Shown here: piece by piece, positions 35,715 to 48,320 of the stretch
How the letters are laid out: each line of letters starts with the position of its first letter
Position numbering within the stretch: the first letter of the stretch is position 1
From: Epiperipatus broadwayi
Lineage: Eukaryota > Onychophora > Udeonychophora > Euonychophora > Peripatidae
Length of the DNA stretch: 64,000 bases
Assembly (NCBI GenBank): GCA_028023455.1
Contig: JAQFVV010000182.1
Location: 372,001 to 436,000 of the forward strand
Reading direction: 5' to 3'
Notes under the pieces: model-generated
Seen by the model: only the letters and a program-made list of their open reading frames with translations
The model's database searches: none
What the model was told of the DNA's origin: nothing
Made by a program: the position numbers and the translations under genes

Positions 35715-37419
35715 TGTAATAGATGGGGTTCGAATACGAGAGATAATGCAATATAGAGTGTTAATTGCGAGTGTTGATATGGAGTGACTGTGTATATGTG
35801 AAAAGATATATATAAATAGTCATTCAAACCCTGTTACAAAGAGTGTGAAAGTAATACGTAATCTGTTAAAGGATGGACTGTATGCTTATATAAATATAGT
35901 TGTATGTGTGTTATTATAAAGTGTGTATAAGTATTAACGGTTATATGTGGGATTGACAAGAGGCAATTATATATGGAGTTGTATAAATTTGTTATTGATT
36001 ATACATATATATTTTGTTGTTTGTTAATTTTTTTTTAAATTCTACATTTTAATAATATTAGTGGTAATATGTGTTTCTTGATGAATCTATAGAACATATA
36101 AAGCTACAGAAATAGAAATGAAGCAGTTGCTGTGGGCAGTTTGAGTTAATGACTCTGTCATCAAGAAGTCTGAGAACTGGTCAAGTTGGTATTTTGCAAA
36201 CAATGGAAGGTACAGTCTGCGGTGTACGAATATACAAGGGAAAATGTGAGGTTAAAGAGTGTAAAAGGAAAGAACTATTTTGCTCTCAAAAATATATAGT
36301 GGTGATTAGACGAGAAAGACATGGCATGGAATTTAGATTGTATTAACGTATAATTAATTACGAAGTTTTATTAATATTCCCATCAAAATGTTGGGGTAAT
36401 TAGATAGTGTGGGTTTCATTAGACTGGCCCAGTGGATTGTTATTGTAGAACTCACCTGAATCAGATTTATGGAAATTCGCTGTTTAAAAATTATCCATTG
36501 TAATGGCAATGAAGCACATGCAGCTTGGATCTCCTAAGCGAGCGAAATCATCTACTCCACCTCTATAATAAGCTATTTGGCATATCCCATTGCTGACTGT
36601 TTACCAACGAAGCACATGCAGCTTGGATCTCTTAAGTGAGCGAAATCATCTACTCCATCTCTATGATAAACTATTTGGTGTATCACATTGCTGACTGTTT
36701 ACCATCCTTAGGATCAACAAATATTAATAAGGCCAGTATTTCTTTAGAATTATAAATGTGCAGACTGTTAGCTTTGACTATGTGGACATTTGATCATAAT
36801 TAAGGTAAATTGACCTTTTCTTTATATATGTGTTCAATAAATGCATAGTATTGAAGGGACTCATGTTACTTCTATATTAAATACAGTGATAAATATTTGT
36901 TTAAATAAAAATAAAACGTTTACTCTGATGTGTAATGGCACTCTTTCGTTGATATATATATGATTCATATGTGTGTGTATCGGAATAAATGGGTTGTGCG
37001 CATGAACATTAAGATATATATAGGTGTATAAATCATAGAATTTACTGATAACTAGCGTAGTAATTTATAGCTTAATTTTGTTATAACTTCTGGGCTAGAG
37101 TAATAGATTTATAACAGGTAAATTATAGTGTAGTATACTTAGATATAGGTGACATAATCAGGAATTGTCTTTGCTTTGATCTCTCGTTAGACCATGTTCC
37201 CCAGACCTTAAGAGATAGAGCTAGTCTGGACACGCTACCCTAGATATATATATACAGAACCCTTATTTATGTTTTCGATGAGTATAATCCTTATCAAAGT
37301 ATAAGATTGGCCCTTGAGATGGGATTTAACCCATGCTCATAAATATACTTACTCGAAGCTGTGGAAAAGAACATATACATGTGTGAATTAAGAAACAATA
37401 ATATGGGTAGATGCTTACA
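35715..37419 (+). repeat. Left LTR
   Basis: It starts TGTAAT and ends CTTACA, giving short terminal inverted bases. It holds a tandem duplication of about 98 bp (gaagcacatgcagcttgg at 36511 and 36609) that the right LTR has only once. This explains most of the length difference. A 65-codon frame at 36149-36346 lies inside the LTR and is not treated as a gene. Confidence 0.85.
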
Positions 37420-37440
37420 ATGGTGACCCAACGAATGAGG
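37420..37440 (+). promoter_or_regulatory. Likely primer-binding site
   Basis: Immediately after the LTR end (CA at 37418-37419) comes atggtgacccaacg. Position and sequence type (tggtgaccc) match primer-binding sites of many gypsy and related elements. The priming tRNA was not identified. Confidence 0.6.
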
Positions 37441-37879
37441 CTGTGAATAGTGGAGAACGGGCATTAAAAGAGCATCCTAACGTAAGTAAAAAGAGCTTTC
37501 CAAATGAGAGTTGGAGATTTTTTTTTTTTTTTTTTAAAAAGCGATAGAGAAAACAAAGAGTTTAAACATGTATTTAGAAATATAGTTAAACATTGGCATA
37601 TTTTGCGATGCTGTGGATATATGTGTAGAAAAGTTGTAGTCAGAAGGGAAAATAGCATTGATGTTTGTTCTGTGATACATATATAAAGTCACATAGTTCA
37701 TAAAATTGGGGTTTAAGAATTTTATTAACATTGGGATATTACAAAACAATATTGTTCCATATGATAATAATGAGGGAGTAAGGTCTATCAGGTGGGTCAT
37801 GCAGTGGACCACTGGAAACCAGGGTGATGAACCTGGCACATTTTAGCCTTAATAGTGATATATAAAAAGAAAAGGGACA

Positions 37880-38515
37880 ATGGAATTGAAAATAAGAGTA
37901 TATGGAGGGAGAAAGGAGGAGACACCCACAGAGCACCTCAAGAGCCTTCAAAGATACTATAAGTACTATGAGATAGCAGATGAACACCAAGTGATCATAG
38001 CATACCATTATCTAGAGAAACATGCAGAGACATGGTGGAATTCACTGAGTCATCAATCTCAAACATTTCTGGAGTATAAAGAAGCATTAGCCAATATATT
38101 CTGGAATGAAGAAATACAAGAAAGGGTGAAAGCTCAAGTGGTAGAGCAGGAGTTTCAAGAAGGTAATGGAGAAGCATAGATACATTTTTTTAGGTGGCAG
38201 GTGGCTACGTTGAGAACTCTAGAGGCATGTAAACTGTCAGAGGAGCAGATTGTAGAAATGGCATGCAGAAAGTTACCCAATGAAATTAGGTGGATGCTGG
38301 GAAAAAGAGGAGAAAGATCAGTGGTGATGATTGATAAAATATTGAGCCAACTAGAAATAGACACAGAAAGAAGACAGATAGAGGAGCATAAGCTTAGGTC
38401 CAAAAGAGACACAAATGCTGATAAGCAGGGGACAAAAAGAATAGGCAATTTAATATGTTCTGGGAAGACCAGGTTCCTGGATATGCACTTTAGACATGCC
38501 CCATCATCCCTATAA
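37880..38515 (+). pseudogene. gag: gag remnant
   Basis: One frame runs from 37880 to 38515 with a single internal stop at 38177-38179. The first 60 residues hold the capsid-type pattern HYLEKHAETWWNSL and YKEALANIFW, typical of the retrotransposon gag domain (W-x-x-L and a following helix). The second part is lysine/arginine-rich. A zinc knuckle is expected at the C-terminus, but only CSGKTRFLDMHFRH is left, without the C-C-H-C pattern. The product would be structural, packaging element RNA. Pol follows 12 bases later in another frame. It is not functional. Confidence 0.75.
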
Positions 38516-38526
38516 AGGTAGGTTCA

Positions 38527-39600
38527 ATGAATTTGGAAGCCCTCATGGATTCGGGCAGTCAGGTATCAGTAGTATCAGAGAGATTATACTACCAAATTAG
38601 AAGGGAACAACCAGATATACCGATTCTAAAAACAGTTCACATAGCAATGGCAGACAACTGGAGAGCTAAAGTAGAGCCAAAGCAGATATGGATAGATCTA
38701 AAAATTAATGGAAAGAGCTATTCACATGTGTTCCTTATAATTAAAGGTTTAGTACATAAGGCCTTGTTGGGATCAGATTTTCTAAATAGATACAAATGTA
38801 AGCTTAACTATGAGAGGGGTCAGGTCACATGTGAGGGTGAAGTGGTACATTTTCTCGCAGAGGAGCCTCAATGGTCGACAGGAATTTTACATCTAGAGGA
38901 GGATATCCTAGAAAAACTCAAAGATAAGATCAATGGAACAAAAGTAGAAGGCAAAGTTCAAGATAGTCCATTACAACAAACATTGACCAAGTATCACCAA
39001 GTCTTTTCAGACAAGCCAGGAGTTATCCAAGGGTTTGAGCAGAGAATTAAGATGAGAGACGGCCAGACATTCAAAGCTAGATCATACCCCATTCCACATC
39101 AATACCGAAAGGAAGTAAAAGAGCAAATAGATCAGATGCTGGAGTAGGGAATTATATCAAAATGCTCATCGGCATATTGCAACCCGATGGTGGTAGTTAA
39201 AAAGAAGGATGGATCTGTTAGATTATGTCTCGATGCTCGACAGTTAAATAAAGTGACTGCACCGGACTGCAATGTACCACCTCCCATGCAAAAATTACTG
39301 AGGAAGTTCCAAGGGAAGAAGGTGTTTTCGACCTTCGATTTAACTGCCAGTTATTGAAAAATTAAGTTACATCCGGAAGATTGCCAATACACATCATTCA
39401 GATATGAGGGCCACTCATATTAATGTAACAGGATGCCTTTTGGCCTGATAAACAGTGGGACAGGCTTACTCAGGTGCTTGGATCAGGTGCTATCCTCAGA
39501 CATAAAGGACATGGTCATGATTTACATGGATGATGTACTGATAGCCTCAACTGATATTAAGGAACACATATGAAAAGTAGGACTATTTCTAGAGGAATAT
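38527..39600 (+). pseudogene. pol: pol remnant: protease and reverse transcriptase
   Basis: The open part 38527-39147 starts with the aspartic protease, active site MDSGSQVSVV at residues 7-16, and a later LLGSDFL. Reverse transcriptase follows in the same frame through stops at 39145, 39355, 39420 and 39571: VVVKKKDGS and LDARQLN near 39190-39250, FSTFDLTASY, RMPFGLINS, and the catalytic YMDD at 39523-39534. A frameshift in the A-run near 39601-39610 breaks the link to RNase H. It would have processed the polyprotein and copied element RNA to DNA. Dead. Confidence 0.85.
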
Positions 39601-39653
39601 GAAAAAAAGGCATAAAAATAAATATCAAGAAGAGCACACTGTGTCAGAAAGGG

Positions 39654-40421
39654 GTGGCCTTTCTTGGGCACATGGTGGGAGCTCAGGGACTCAAACCGCA
39701 CCCAGACAAGATCTTGGCTATTCGCGACTTTCCAATGCCTAGATCCAAGAAGCAGGTCCGATTATTTCTGGGTCTGTGTACATTCTACAACCGCTTTCAA
39801 GACCAGTTTGCAGAATGGATGGAGCCATTGGTGAAGTTATTAAAAAAAGGCAGTGAGTGGAAGTGGATGGAAGAACAGAACCAAGCCTTCCAACGAGTGA
39901 AGACAGGTTTCTTGGAACATGTTATGCTGGCCTTTCCTGACTTTTCAAAGCCATACATAGTTCAGACAGATAGCAGTGGATATGGTCTTGGAGTGACCTT
40001 GGCTCAAGAGCAAGAATATGGGAGAATGGGTGTACTATATTTTCTGAGCAGGCTACTCAAAGGTCCTGAGGTACATTATATAACCACTGAGAAAGAGGCA
40101 TTGGCCATTGTTTGGGCCTTTCAAAAGTTCCGCACACTGTTACTGGGTTCGGAGGTCATCATGGTTACCAATCACAAGAGTCTGGAATTTATCAACCACA
40201 GATACCTCACTAACAGCAGATTAGTATGTTGGAGCCTATACCTCCAAGAATACAACTATACGGTGAGGTATTGCAAAGGGTCTGACAACATGGTAGCTGA
40301 TACCCTCATCCGCAATCCAGTGGACAATCAATCACATCTACTGGGTACTGAGAATTTGTATATAGCAAGCATAGGGTTGAGAACAGATGAAGGACTTGAA
40401 AGTGATTTGAGGTGTCTGTAG
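39654..40421 (+). pseudogene. pol: pol remnant: RT connection and RNase H
   Basis: The 255-codon frame begins FLGHMVGAQGL, the end of the reverse-transcriptase thumb/connection region. RNase H follows: TDSSGYGLG (first catalytic Asp), TTEKEALAIVWA (Glu), TNHKSL where the family has T-D-H-K-S-L, so a catalytic Asp is now Asn, and NMVADTLIR at the end (family ADALSR). RNase H would degrade the RNA strand of the hybrid. The D-to-N change fits decay. Confidence 0.85.
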
Positions 40422-40491
40422 TACTTTCAGAGAGAAGACCAACAAATCCAGCCCATCATTGACCAATTGGAAGGTAAAGAAGCTAAATTGA

Positions 40492-41561
40492 TTGGGGGTT
40501 GGGTCGAGTGGAATATTCAGAAATTTAAACTGGAGCAAGGTGTGCTACAATATAGAGTTAAGGAAAATCCAGCAGAATGGAGATCAAGTCATCCTGCGGC
40601 GTATGAGGACCGCAGTGGTGGCACACATGCACCACAGGTCAGACCACTATGGGATAATGATGACTGAAGGATGGATTAGGAGGTGGTTTTACTGGCCAGG
40701 CATGCATGGCAAAGTTGCGGTGATCATCGGGCAGTGCAAAATTTTTCAAAGGGTTAAGCCCGCAAATGGGAAATATACAGCTCCGATGTTGTTCATGATT
40801 CCCAGAGAGCCTAAGGAAATCATTGCAGTGGATTTTTATGGCCCACTGCCAGCCTTCAATAAAAAAATACCTCTTGGTTGTTTATGATTTATTCTCCAAA
40901 CTGGTGTCTGCATATCCCATCACACAAGCCAACACGAGGAACACCATACGTGTCCTGGAAAGGGAGCACATTCCATCGGTGGGAAAACCTCGAACTATCA
41001 TATCAGATCATGGAACCCCAATCCTTTCAAGGGAGTGGATGAGATGGACTGAATGGTTGAAAATAGGATGTGTTAATCTCGATCCGTAACCCTCAGTCCA
41101 ATCCCTGTGAAAGAATGATGCGGGAATTGGGTAGGTTGTTCTGTACTTATGTCCAAACTGACCATAGGAAGTGGGTCAAACAACTTCCAGACATTTTAAA
41201 CTATATGAATTGGGCTGTGAACGGATCTACTGGCTTCATACCAATACATTTGCATTTTGGTAGGCATGCACCTAGGTTGTTCAAAACTGATTTTCCAGGA
41301 GAAGAAACTCCCATTGATATAGAAAACGATAGGCAGCAGGCTTACCAGTTGATGGTTCACAGAAGAAGACAACAAAAAGAAGGTTTCAAGAGTTCCTTGT
41401 ATTCCTTTAAGGTGGGGGACCAGGTAATGGTGAGGACACCCCATGTAAGTGAACCTGGAAAGTTTATTGGCAAAAAATTTTGCAATCTATATGAGGGCCT
41501 GTTTATGATAACAAAGAGTCGGGAAAACATGCATTTTGGGTGGATACCAGGCAGGAAGTAA
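40492..41561 (+). pseudogene. pol: pol remnant: integrase
   Basis: Three overlapping frames (40492-40887, 40823-41089, 41070-41561) make up one integrase with two frameshifts. The zinc domain has HMHHRSDHYG and RRWFYWPGMHG, but the last Cys of its C-x-x-C is replaced (CKIF). The catalytic triad is visible: VDFYG (Asp, codon at 40831), IISDHGTP (Asp near 41006) and NPCERMM (Glu, codon at 41109). The C-terminal part has VGDQVMVRTP. It would have inserted the cDNA. Dead. Confidence 0.85.
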
Positions 41562-41670
41562 AGGGGTCATACAATGCCCGGTCACTCAAACCCTTTGCAA
41601 ACCCAGAGAGGAATAAATAGAAAAGAGTCATTTAAGAAGCCATTCAAATACACAGAAGGTATTTGAAGGC

Positions 41671-41685
41671 TATTGCACCAGGGGG
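41671..41685 (+). promoter_or_regulatory. Likely polypurine tract
   Basis: The bases tattgcaccaggggg end at the right LTR start. The purine run is short and interrupted, as expected for an old copy. Position is the main support. Confidence 0.45.
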
Positions 41686-43271
41686 TATTAACAAATAGGG
41701 TTCGAATACAAGCAATAATGCAATACAGTGTTAATTGTGAGTGATATATGTGAAAAGATATATATATATAAATAGTCATTCAAACTCTGTTACAAAGAGT
41801 GTGAAAGTAATACATAATCTGTTAAAGATGGACTGTATGCTTATATAAATATAGTTGTATGTGTGTTATTATAAAATGTGTATAGGTATTAACGGTTATA
41901 TGTAGGATTGACAAGAGGCAATTATATATGGAGTTGTATAAATTTGTTATTGATTATACATATATATTTTGTTGTTCGTTAATTTTTTTTTTAAATTCTA
42001 CATTTTAATAATATTAGCAGTAACATGGGTTTCTTGATGAATCTATTGAACATATAAAGCTACAGAAGTAGAAATGAATCAGTTGCTGTGGGCAGTTTGT
42101 CATCAAGAAGTCTGAGAACTGGTCAAGTTGGTATTTTGGAAACAATGGAAGGTCTGGTCTGTGGTGTATGAATATACAAGGGAAAATGCAAGGTTAAAGA
42201 GTGTAAAAGAAAAGAACTATTTTGCTCTCGAAAATATATAGTGGTGATTAGATGGAGAGAGAAAGACGTGGCATGGATTTTAGATTGTATTAACCTATAA
42301 TTAATTAAAAAGTTTTATTAATATTCCCATAAAAATGTTGGGGTAATTAGATAATGTGGGTTTCATTAGACTGGCCCAGTGGATTGTTATTGTAGAACTC
42401 ACCTGAATCAGATTTATGAAAATTCGCTGTTTAAAAATTATCCATTGTAATGGCGATGAAGCACATGCAGCTTGGATCTCTTAAGCGAGCGAAATCATCT
42501 ACTCTACCTCTATGATAAACTATTTGGCATATCACATTGCTGACTGTTTACCATCCTTAGGATCAACAAATATTAATAAGGCCAGTATTTCTTTAGAATT
42601 ATAAATGTGCAGACTGTTAGCTTTGACCATGTGGACATTCGACCGTAATTAAGGTAAATTGACCTTTTCTCTATATATGTGTTCAATAAATGGGTATTAA
42701 TGAAGGGACTCATGTTACTTCTATATTAAATACAGTGATAAATGTTTGTTTAAATAAAAATAAAACATTAAATAAACAACTCTGATGTGTAATTGCACTC
42801 TTTCATTGATATATATGATTTATATGTGTGTGTATCGAAATAAATGGGTTGTGCGCATGAACATTAAGATATATATAGGTGTATAAAGCTTAGAATTTAC
42901 TGATAACTAGCATAGTAATTTATAGCTTAATTTTGTTATAACTTCTGGGCTAGAGTAATAGATTTATAACAGGTAAATTATAGTGTAGTATACGTAGATA
43001 TAGGTGATGTAATCGAGAATTGTCTTTGATTTGTTCTCTCATTAGACTATGTTCCCCAGACCTTGAGAGATAGGGCTAGTCTGGATGTGCTACCCTATAT
43101 ATATATCAGAACCCTTATTTATGTTTTTGATGAGTATAATTCTTCTCAAAGTGTAAAATTGGCACTTGAGATGGGATTTAACCCATGCTCATAAATATAC
43201 TTACTCAAAGCTGTGGGAAAGAACATATACATGCGTGAATTAAGAAACAATAATATGGGTAGACGCTTACA
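41686..43271 (+). repeat. Right LTR
   Basis: It aligns with 35715-37419 from ggttcgaatac onward to the final CTTACA. Its first bases (tattaaca) differ from the left LTR's TGTAAT, probably by mutation. It continues directly into the TA run and left PLE arm. Confidence 0.85.
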
Positions 43272-43457
43272 ATATATATATAACAAATAACACATATTCC
43301 AAAAAAAATTATAATAATAATAACAAAAAATAAATAAAATAAAATAATAAAAAAATAAAAAAATTACAAAATATATTCATAACCAAAAATTTACCTTATC
43401 TCACTCTTCTTTCCTATTACCAACAATCACAAGTCAAAGAGAAACAATTTCCTTTTT

Positions 43458-43756
43458 TTAAAAAAAAAAATCTCTCTCTATATATATATATCCTTTAAAA
43501 CATTTAATTAAAAAACTATTATTTTCTTTCTGTTTATCTATTAACATCCTATTTAATTCTGGTTTTATCTCATTAATGTATACACTTTCTTTTATCATAC
43601 TTTCATTATATGACTCAATACATTCCCAAGGCTTTATATCAAAATCCCCATGCTTAAATTTATTCATGTGAATGTAAACAGAGTTTTTAATTTATTCTTA
43701 CTAGTCCCAACATATGTCATTTCTACATTCTTTCTAAAACAATTCAAACATTTTAT
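43458..43756 (-). pseudogene. PLE GIY-YIG endonuclease fragment, left arm
   Basis: The minus frame 43458-43667 has the C-terminal half of the endonuclease: KESVYINEIKPELNR, where the Glu and the KPELN motif are typical of PLE GIY-YIG domains. The N-terminal half (to about 43756) is out of frame because about 35 bp are missing relative to the right arm. It would nick target DNA for insertion. Broken. Confidence 0.65.
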
Positions 43757-43781
43757 CAAATAAACTGAATTCATAAAATGT

Positions 43782-44045
43782 TTGAATTGTTTTAGAAAGA
43801 ATGTAGAAATGACATATGTTGGGTCTAGTAAGAATAAATTAAAAACTAGATTAAAACAGCATTTAGGTGATAAAAATTCTGCTGTTTACATTCACATGAA
43901 TAAATTTAAGCAGGGGGATTTTGATATAAAGCCTTTGGAATGTATTAAGTCATATAATAAAAGAATGATAAAAGAAAGTGTATACATTAATGAGATAAAA
44001 CCAGAATTAAATAGGATAATAATAGATAAACAGAAAAGAAAATAA
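43782..44045 (+). pseudogene. PLE GIY-YIG endonuclease fragment, right arm
   Basis: The 87-codon frame has TYVGSS (residues 11-16, the YIG half-motif), the catalytic-type Arg in KTRLKQH (residues 21-27), the Glu in IKESVYI (about 65) and KPELN (73-77). The GIY half lies at or before the fold-back point, so the domain is truncated at its N-terminus. It is a mirror of the left arm, with the 35-bp segment retained. Confidence 0.7.
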
Positions 44046-44236
44046 TAAGTTTTTAATTAAATGTTTTAAAGGATATATATATAGAGATTTTTTTTTTAAA
44101 AAGGAAATTGTTTCTCTTTGAGTTGTGATTGTTGGTAGTAGGAAAGGGGAGTGAGATAAGGTAAATTTTTGGTTATGAATATATTTTGTAATTTATTTAT
44201 TTATTTTTATTTTTTATTATTTTATTTTATTTATTT

Positions 44237-44239
<3 letters not shown>

Positions 44240-44284
<45 letters not shown>

Positions 44285-44290
44285 TTTTTT
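44240..44290. repeat. (TTA)n microsatellite
   Basis: About 14 uninterrupted TTA units followed by a T run, inside the right PLE arm. Confidence 0.85.
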
Positions 44291-44450
44291 TTTTTTGGAA
44301 TATGTGTTATTTGTTATATATATATATAATTTTATTTTAGTGTGCCTTGAAAAAGACTATATAAAAGAATCAAAATGTTGGATTTTTTTCATGTAATAAT
44401 CATATAAAAAACAAGTTTTAAAAAGAAGGAGTTAGTTTGTTTTATTTCTA

Positions 44451-47400
44451 TTTTGGATATTTATGAACTATTTTGAAAAGAAGAACTCTGTGCTTAATAT
44501 ATATTAAATTATTTTTTTAAATATAGTTTAAAGGTTTTATAATTTTTACACAATCTATTTTAAGTCCATACTTTAAATAATGAATATATATAATGCAGAT
44601 TTATCATCTTTTCTATTAATTACATTATATTCTTTTGCTCTTTCAACTAATTGTTTTTTGTATGTCCATAATAAATTATAATGCTATTTCCACACTTAAT
44701 TTTATATACAATTCCTGTTTTATATGTTATTTAATAATTACTTATGAATTTGTCTAGATTTTTATTATTTGATTATCTTATGTTTATGTTTAGTTCAAAT
44801 CTTTTGGAATTTTGCTATATAATTTTTATTTTTTCTTAATGTATTATAAATTTTAGGCAAGTGTAAAAGCTTTATTCCTTTTTTTATTAGAACTGTTAAG
44901 GGCAAAAAAATATTTGCTGTAAAATGCTTTTATGTATTATTTTTATTATATATATTGTACCCTTTTGTTAAGGCTAGGTATGCTGAAGAAAGTCAATTTC
45001 TTAAAAAATTTTACATTAAAGTAATTGTAAAAGTTATAATTGTAATTATATTGATTTAGAGGGAATTGAACTTGTTAAAATGTATACATAAGTAGTCATA
45101 AAATATTTAGAAATCATTTTAACTGTCAAAATTATAAAACAAAAGCAGAATAATTTAATATTTTATGGTTAAAATAAATGATATTAGCCATACATCAAAA
45201 TATGTTTTATATCCTATTAAATAAATATTTTAAAATCAGTAGTTTACAATGTAGTTATAAATATAGTTGAATAAATTAATAAATCTATTCTTAAAATAAG
45301 TTAAAACTATTTAATAATTACTCATTAAAGTTCTTAATATTTTATGGTTTACCAAATGTTTCAATTTTATTTATTGTTATACAAAATGTTAAATTTACTA
45401 TTCTAAATTTTATTATTATATTTAATATTTCATATTATGTATCTTTTTAGATTAAATATTCATTTAATTTTATTTCAGACAGTAAGTTTCAAAAATTGCA
45501 ATGTTTATGTCTGGAAAAGCTTATCGCATGACTGGCAATGTGTGTAATGCTTGCATGGAGTCAAAGAAAGTTTTAATTACTTTATAAAATTATTGATAAA
45601 GTGGGAACATTTGAACATGATAAAATAAGTCTAAAATAATATTTTAGTTGGTTTTTAAAGATATTTTAAACTAATAAATGTAGTCTAAAATTGCTACATT
45701 AAATTAAATATTTGCTTATAATTTAATAAATAATATTATTTAAAATATATTGTTTAGTTGAATAGAGTTATAAAATAAATTAAGTATTAAATATTTTATT
45801 ATATTTTTTTATTTAAAAGATGATTCATTATTTTATTTTCAATTTTAAAACTACTTAATTTAGGTAATATGCAAATTAGTTTATTTGTCTGACTCTATTT
45901 TATTCAATCAAATCTCTGAATAAATGGGGTATAAATACAATGTGTGAAAATTAGGACTGAACACTTTATTATAATTATTTTTGTTTCAACTGTTACTTAT
46001 TATTAAACAGTATAAAGTTATATTACTATTGGCTTGTAATATACTGAAGCCTAATAGTAAATTATTTAAAATTTTAAAATATTATTATGTTATAAAATTT
46101 AAAGGTTAAAGAAAATTAATATAATTAGTAAGCTGTTCAGAAGCTTGATTAAAATTCAACATTAACTTATGGAGCAGAAACTTATAGTCAAGTGTATTAG
46201 TGAATTAATGACCAAAAGCTGAAGGATTTATGGAAGCATATTCTTACCAAGGTTATGTAAGAATTTAAATATTTTTTTGTTATGGAATACTTTGAAATTA
46301 GAGTTATTCTCTGGGAGTATATTATATATAATGACCATATCTGTATTGATAAAATTAATAACTTTTAAAAGACATTATCTTGATATAAGACATTGGAAAA
46401 GATTGAAATGTAAATTACCTTTAAATTTTGAAAGACATTGGAGATAAACTATAATATATCATTTTTTCTAGAATATTTATATCATTATTTTTGAATATTT
46501 GCAGTTTTAATATTGTTTATCTTTAACCTTTCAATTAAGCAGGATGTCAGAATTTTAACTTTTGACCAATTCACCCCCTGGTGAATTTTTTTATAAGTAT
46601 TATATGTTAAAATGCATGTAAAATAGTATATTTTATTATAATAAATTTTTGCTGAAAATTTTGCAGTAGAAGGTGGGAAATTCAAAATTCCTGCTCTTAC
46701 AACAGACATAAGCTCTGCCCTGACATGCGCAGCCATTGTCTGTTGCCAAGGCTATAAAACTTTAGTGTTTTATGACACTGTTTAAAATAAATAGTTTCAA
46801 TGACCAAAAACTTGTTTATTTGCAAATTTATTATGGTTTTAGATATTTTTTAATAATAATTTATACTATATTTATTAGATATCAAGAAATATAAATTATT
46901 AATAACTTATTTTGACTTGAAATACTTTATTTTCAAAAATATAATGTTATATTAGCAGTGAATCTAAGCATGACCTGAAGCAATTTAAAGCTTAGTTTCT
47001 ATGTCAGCAATCTATTTATATTTATGTGTATGAAAATATCGCAATCTTGCAATAAATATTCAAAAATTTTAAACTTTTAAAGCATAATTTAATAGATACA
47101 AGAGAAATAAATCTTCATTTGGGTGTTTAAAAATAATAAGAATTAAGAAATATTTCATTGATTTTATAAACTGAAAATAATCTTTCTAGAAATGATGATG
47201 TCTAAACTCTTTGTTTTGTTTACAATCTCATTTTTCTAATATTTACAGAAACAAAATATGAACATTTAAAATTTATTTCAATAGTAAACAAAAATATCTA
47301 TCAAATGAAGTCAAATTTATTATTTTTAGATAAGTAATAATCATTTTATCATATATTTTACATTGATTTGTGAGACAAAGAAAAATGTCAGAAAATGCAA

Positions 47401-48320
47401 ACCTCTGAGAGGGTTAAAACAAATATTTATTTGGACTTGTGAAGTAAGAAATTTTAAGGATAAATTATAGAAAAATATAATTGCTGAAAAATGCTATATA
47501 AAAGATATGAGAATATTTAAGTATAATGATTGCTGTTTATTTGTTTCATTTTTTTAAAAAAATAAATGCTGAATGGAAGAGAAATATATTAAGAAGTAAC
47601 TTTTAATACTAAAACCTGAATTCATTTATTTGCTGTTTTATTGTGCTTTATTGAATTATAATGAAGAAATAATAAGATGTCTTTTATTTGGAATCATGAG
47701 CTCAATAAAGGTTGCTGAGAATGATACATCTATCACCAAAAAAGTTGAATACATATGTGCACAGGAGGAATGGATTACTTACCTTAAATTGATATTTTAG
47801 TTGATATTAAACAAATTATTATTATCCTGGAGGAAAGTTGTAGAAATATAGACTGTAAACACCTTTTCACAACAGGATGGATATTTTTTGTGATTTTTCC
47901 AGAATTAAAAGTCAACAATTATTTTTTATTGTTAATTTATGCACCAAGGAGGAGAAAGTTGGGAGAGAGAACTTTGAACAAGGACTGTTGCTTAGTAACC
48001 ATGCAAATTGTTATATCCCCAACTTATCAACAAAATTTCAAGGAAGGACTTATGAGAAGAGAAGAAATACATAACTTTGAATTTTATTATTAGTTCTTAT
48101 TTATTAATTCTAAAAAAAAATACTAATATTAAAAATTAAGACTTGTTTTTTTTATATTTTATATTAGATAAGTTGAACTAATGAACATTTTGATTACCAT
48201 AATCTTAATTTTAAAATAGGCTAATGATTTTAAAACTTTGGAAACATTTTTTTTAAAAATATAATATTTTATAATGAATGTTGTATAAATAGAATTTATG
48301 ATTCTTCATTACTATGTATG
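44451..48320. other. AT-rich DNA, nothing identified
   Basis: There is no supported gene. Short mixed-composition pieces at 46540-46760 and 47860-48080 contain chance frames without recognisable domains. Confidence 0.45.

Larger units (their letters stand above)
35715..43271 (+). mobile_element. Decayed gypsy-type LTR retrotransposon
   Basis: Two LTRs (35715-37419 and 41686-43271) flank gag and pol remnants in the order gag, protease, reverse transcriptase, RNase H, integrase, which defines Ty3/gypsy. There is no envelope-like frame after integrase. Coding is broken by at least four in-frame stops and several frameshifts. The LTRs are still clearly alike but differ at many sites and by a 98-bp duplication. 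The target was the TA run of a PLE arm, so the TSD cannot be read. It is incapable of autonomous movement. Confidence 0.9.
35579..44450. mobile_element. Palindromic Penelope-like element split by an LTR retrotransposon
   Basis: The outer sequence atagaaataaaacaaac (from 35579) returns inverted as gtttgttttatttctat (to about 44451). Going inward, the aaaacttgttttt block, the gaaaaagactata block and the tttattttagtgtgcc block also pair across the two sides. The inner arms carry the PLE endonuclease and fold about a centre near 43764. A gypsy-type element (35715-43271) sits inside the left arm within its TA run and is absent from the right arm. The PLE thus inserted first and the LTR element later. 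The left inner arm lacks about 35 bp present on the right. The reverse-transcriptase part of the PLE is missing on both sides. Confidence 0.75.

Noticed and set aside
36149-36346. 65-codon frame inside the left LTR
   Set aside because: It lies wholly inside the LTR. The right LTR does not keep it open, and no domain is recognised.
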